Positions 62,445 to 64,000 of a stretch of 64,000 nucleotides of DNA are shown here, one piece after another. The DNA is from Flavobacterium sp. ALD4 (GTDB lineage: Bacteria; Bacteroidota; Bacteroidia; Flavobacteriales; Flavobacteriaceae). Every line of letters starts with the position of its first letter. Positions within the stretch are counted from its first letter, which is position 1. The position numbers and the translations under genes are program-made. The stretch is taken from NCBI RefSeq assembly GCF_002836475.1, contig NZ_PJBJ01000022.1:372001-436000 (forward strand). Direction: 5' to 3'. The notes beneath the pieces were generated by a model, which saw nothing but the letters and a program-made list of their open reading frames with translations, made no database searches and was not told the origin of the DNA.

Positions 62445-62740
62445 AACAACTATTTTTGATTGGTAATTTTTTATCGCGAAGTGTGAGGTAATCTCTCATG
62501 AATTCTGAAACTAATGAGTTTTACTTTATACTGTCTTTTGCGTTTTCTTCAATTGGATTCCAAATGATTTCAAAAATCCTGTTTTGGTCTTTTGGAGGTA
62601 AGTCCATTAAAATAAAATTACGAATCAAATTGGATTGCGATACATCTAAGCCTGTTGAATGCAAGCTTTCAGAAATACGCTGTGGGTCGTCTTTTTCTTA
62701 TTACAAGGAGATTTCTATAAATAGTAAACGATTTAAACTT
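62445..62740 (-). pseudogene. Decayed DUF262 (GmrSD-type) protein gene fragment
   Basis: The minus strand from 62740 encodes NRLLFIEISL, two stops, then EKDDPQRISESLHSTGLDVS, QSNLIRNFILMDLPPKDQ, NRIFEIIWNPIEENAKDSIK, a stop, and SEFMRDYLTLRDKKLPIKN. The patterns DPQ-x-I-x-ESL-x-STGLD, LIRN-x-ILM and FMRDYLTL are characteristic of the DUF262 family, which includes the GmrS part of type IV restriction enzymes. No start codon or full domain remains. It runs divergently from the HsdR remnant. Confidence 0.8.
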
Positions 62741-62808
62741 CATGAGTATCAAATCAAAATTATTTTCGTTAATACAGCTTCTAAAATAGTTGTAGTTCTA
62801 AATCATAT

Positions 62809-63627
62809 TTGAAAATTGGACATCAATCTGAAGCAGTACTAGAAAACAACTTAATCAAGCAATTGCGGGATTTAAGCTATGCGTCCGTTAAAATACAAGA
62901 TTGCGAGGCTTTGGTCGCTAACCTACAAAGCCAATTTTCCCTTTTCAACGAAACCACTATTACTGCCAAAGAGTTTGATGCGATACTCAATCATTTAGCC
63001 AAAGGCAATGTGTTCGAAAAAGACAAGACGCTGCGAGACCGTTTTCAATTAACTAAGGAGGATGGCACTTCGTTTTATGTTTGCTTTTTCAATACAGAAG
63101 ACAACAGTAAAAACCTACTTCAAGTTACTAATCAAATCAGTCTGGAAGGAAGCTACAAGAATCGTTATGACGTGACACTTTTGGTCAATGGATTACCTTT
63201 GGTACAAATAGAACTCAAACGTTCGGACATCGAAATCAAAGAAGCCTTCAACCAAATCAATAGCTGCCAGAACCATTCTTTCAGGAGCAATCACGGCCTG
63301 TTTCAATACGTACAATTGTATGTGATCATCAATGGCGTAAATACTAAATATTTGGCCAACAATAAACTGCAATCGGTAAAACAAACCTTCTTTTGGGCAG
63401 ATGCTAATAATAAAAACACCACTTAGTTAACCGAGTTTGCCGCTGCATTTTTGAACCCAGTACAGTTTGAAGAAACGACACTAAAAAAACTTAAGACCTT
63501 GCAGCTGCTCGATGTTGCTATAAAAAAGCAAGAAGACACCCGCAAGTACTATAACGAACTAAAAATTGCCATAGCAAACGAACCTTTAAAAACATTTTAT
63601 CATGACAAGCAAAACACATATTTTTAA
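62809..63627 (+). pseudogene. hsdR: Truncated HsdR, N-terminal nuclease domain of a type I restriction enzyme
   Basis: From a TTG at 62809 the frame encodes SEAVLENNLIKQL and the HsdR_N region, with the PD-(D/E)xK nuclease motif RYDVTLLVNGLPLVQIELKR (about 119-138), which looks intact, then QINSCQNHSF and YVQLYVIINGVNTKY. A TAG interrupts at 63424-63426 but the same frame continues as LTEFAAAFLNPVQFEETTLK to a stop at 63625-63627. TEFA is an HsdR position just before the helicase region, and the rest is unlike HsdR. The helicase and C-terminal domains (about 700 residues) are missing. No hsdM or hsdS is in the window. Confidence 0.8.
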
Positions 63628-63779
63628 AGAAAAATTGTTGTTTTCTACCAAGCAGGGAAACGCGTGGAGACTTCGCAGAGCAACAGAAACCGGCTTTCTA
63701 AGAAGGGAAACCTTAAATGCTATAATTTGTATGATTGATTATGATAAAACAGTTTTAAGGCAACAATTAGATAAAATGA

Positions 63780-63808
63780 AAAACACCCACAATTAGGGTG
63801 TTTTTTTT
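63780..63808 (+). terminator. Plus-strand terminator after the HsdR remnant
   Basis: AAACACCC and GGGTGTTT form a stem with a seven-base loop, followed by eight T. The ORF 63602-63796 before it shows no known family and ends within the stem; I do not count it as a gene. Confidence 0.75.
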
Positions 63809-63812
63809 GCTC

Positions 63813-63837
63813 AAAAAAAACCGCCCTAGCGGGCGGA
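63813..63837 (-). terminator. Minus-strand terminator of the gene entering from the right
   Basis: CCGCCC-GCTA-GGGCGG with eight T on the minus strand, 40 bases downstream of the stop at 63878. Confidence 0.8.
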
Positions 63838-63877
63838 GGAATACTTGAATTTTTCTTTTTGTTGAAAACTAGCGTTT

Positions 63878-64000
63878 TTATAATCCTAAATATAATTCTT
63901 TTAAATCAACAACTATAGAGTCTTCTCCATCTGGATAAAGCACTTTAAATTCTACTTCAATGTTTTTCAAAATATCCTCTAAGTCAGCTTCTTTTATTTC
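63878..64000 (-). CDS. Partial hypothetical protein, C-terminal 40 residues
   Basis: The minus-strand frame is open from the window edge to the TAA at 63878. It reads EIKEADLEDILKNIEVEFKV, then LYPDGEDSIVVDLKELYLGL at the end, a soluble acidic C-terminus. No family is recognised. A strong terminator follows, which supports a real gene. Confidence 0.6.
   Translation of the reverse strand, partial: EIKEADLEDILKNIEVEFKVLYPDGEDSIVVDLKELYLGL

Noticed and set aside
62498..62812. 104-codon plus-strand ORF
   Set aside because: It is antisense to the DUF262 remnant, which carries clear family motifs on the other strand.
63602..63796. 64-codon ORF before a terminator
   Set aside because: No family and it ends inside the terminator stem; probably noncoding relic.

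Overview
The window reads as a chromosomal segment of an AT-rich flavobacterium (Bacteroidota, Flavobacteriaceae, most like Flavobacterium). The reasons are lineage-typical gene content (fasciclin proteins, YceI- and TlpA-type lipoprotein remnants, a GyrA followed by a secreted TPR protein, an AhpC/thioredoxin/DUF6952 cluster), promoters of the TTG / TAnnTTTG type, mostly absent Shine-Dalgarno sequences, and many short palindromic intergenic repeats. This placement is inferred from families, not from a database search.

Layout. 0-3.8 kb is accessory: the end of a PD40 propeller gene, an orphan FISUMP C-terminus, a noncoding C-rich stretch, and a umuD remnant plus intact umuC lying between a tRNA-Ser gene and a displaced 92-bp copy of that tRNA's 3' end. 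3.9-10.5 kb is one tightly packed minus-strand operon, tpx-dgkA-ftsK-lolA-lptF/G-ribB. 10.7-12.0 kb is a redox cluster (peroxiredoxin, thioredoxin, DUF6952). 12.2-18.5 kb holds NhaC and a peptidoglycan-recycling cluster (DigH-like hydrolase, AmpG-like permease, NagZ-like glucosaminidase). 18.8-32 kb is metabolic and housekeeping: a FAD/Fe-S 2-hydroxyacid dehydrogenase, an amino-acid permease, YebC, an S41 protease, GcvT and an S10 peptidase, with one frameshifted EamA exporter.

32.3-40.4 kb is a zone of gene decay: NnrD, a HipA-like kinase/DUF3037 pair, a GNAT and a YhdH reductase are intact, but TlpA-like, YceI-like and multicopper-oxidase genes are wrecked and a second 3' end of thrC lies 2.1 kb from the real one. 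40.4-45.5 kb is the thrABC operon, preceded by a 34-codon leader peptide with 13 threonines, which looks like a peptide-based attenuator. 45.9-58 kb carries HutH, a RimB-RimK fusion, ClpC, GyrA, TPR, NlpC/P60 and a thiolase. Three tRNAs follow (Ser-GCT, Pro-TGG, Arg-TCT). 58.6-64 kb is accessory again: a signal-less fasciclin protein, an ABC exporter, and remnants of a DUF262 gene and of a type I restriction HsdR.

The most interesting signals are the threonine leader peptide, the two displaced 3' ends (tRNA-Ser and thrC) that look like scars of integrated elements, the HipA-like/DUF3037 pair, the families of intergenic palindromes, and several pseudogenes that a plain ORF caller misses. I found no CRISPR array, rRNA, complete insertion sequence or complete prophage.
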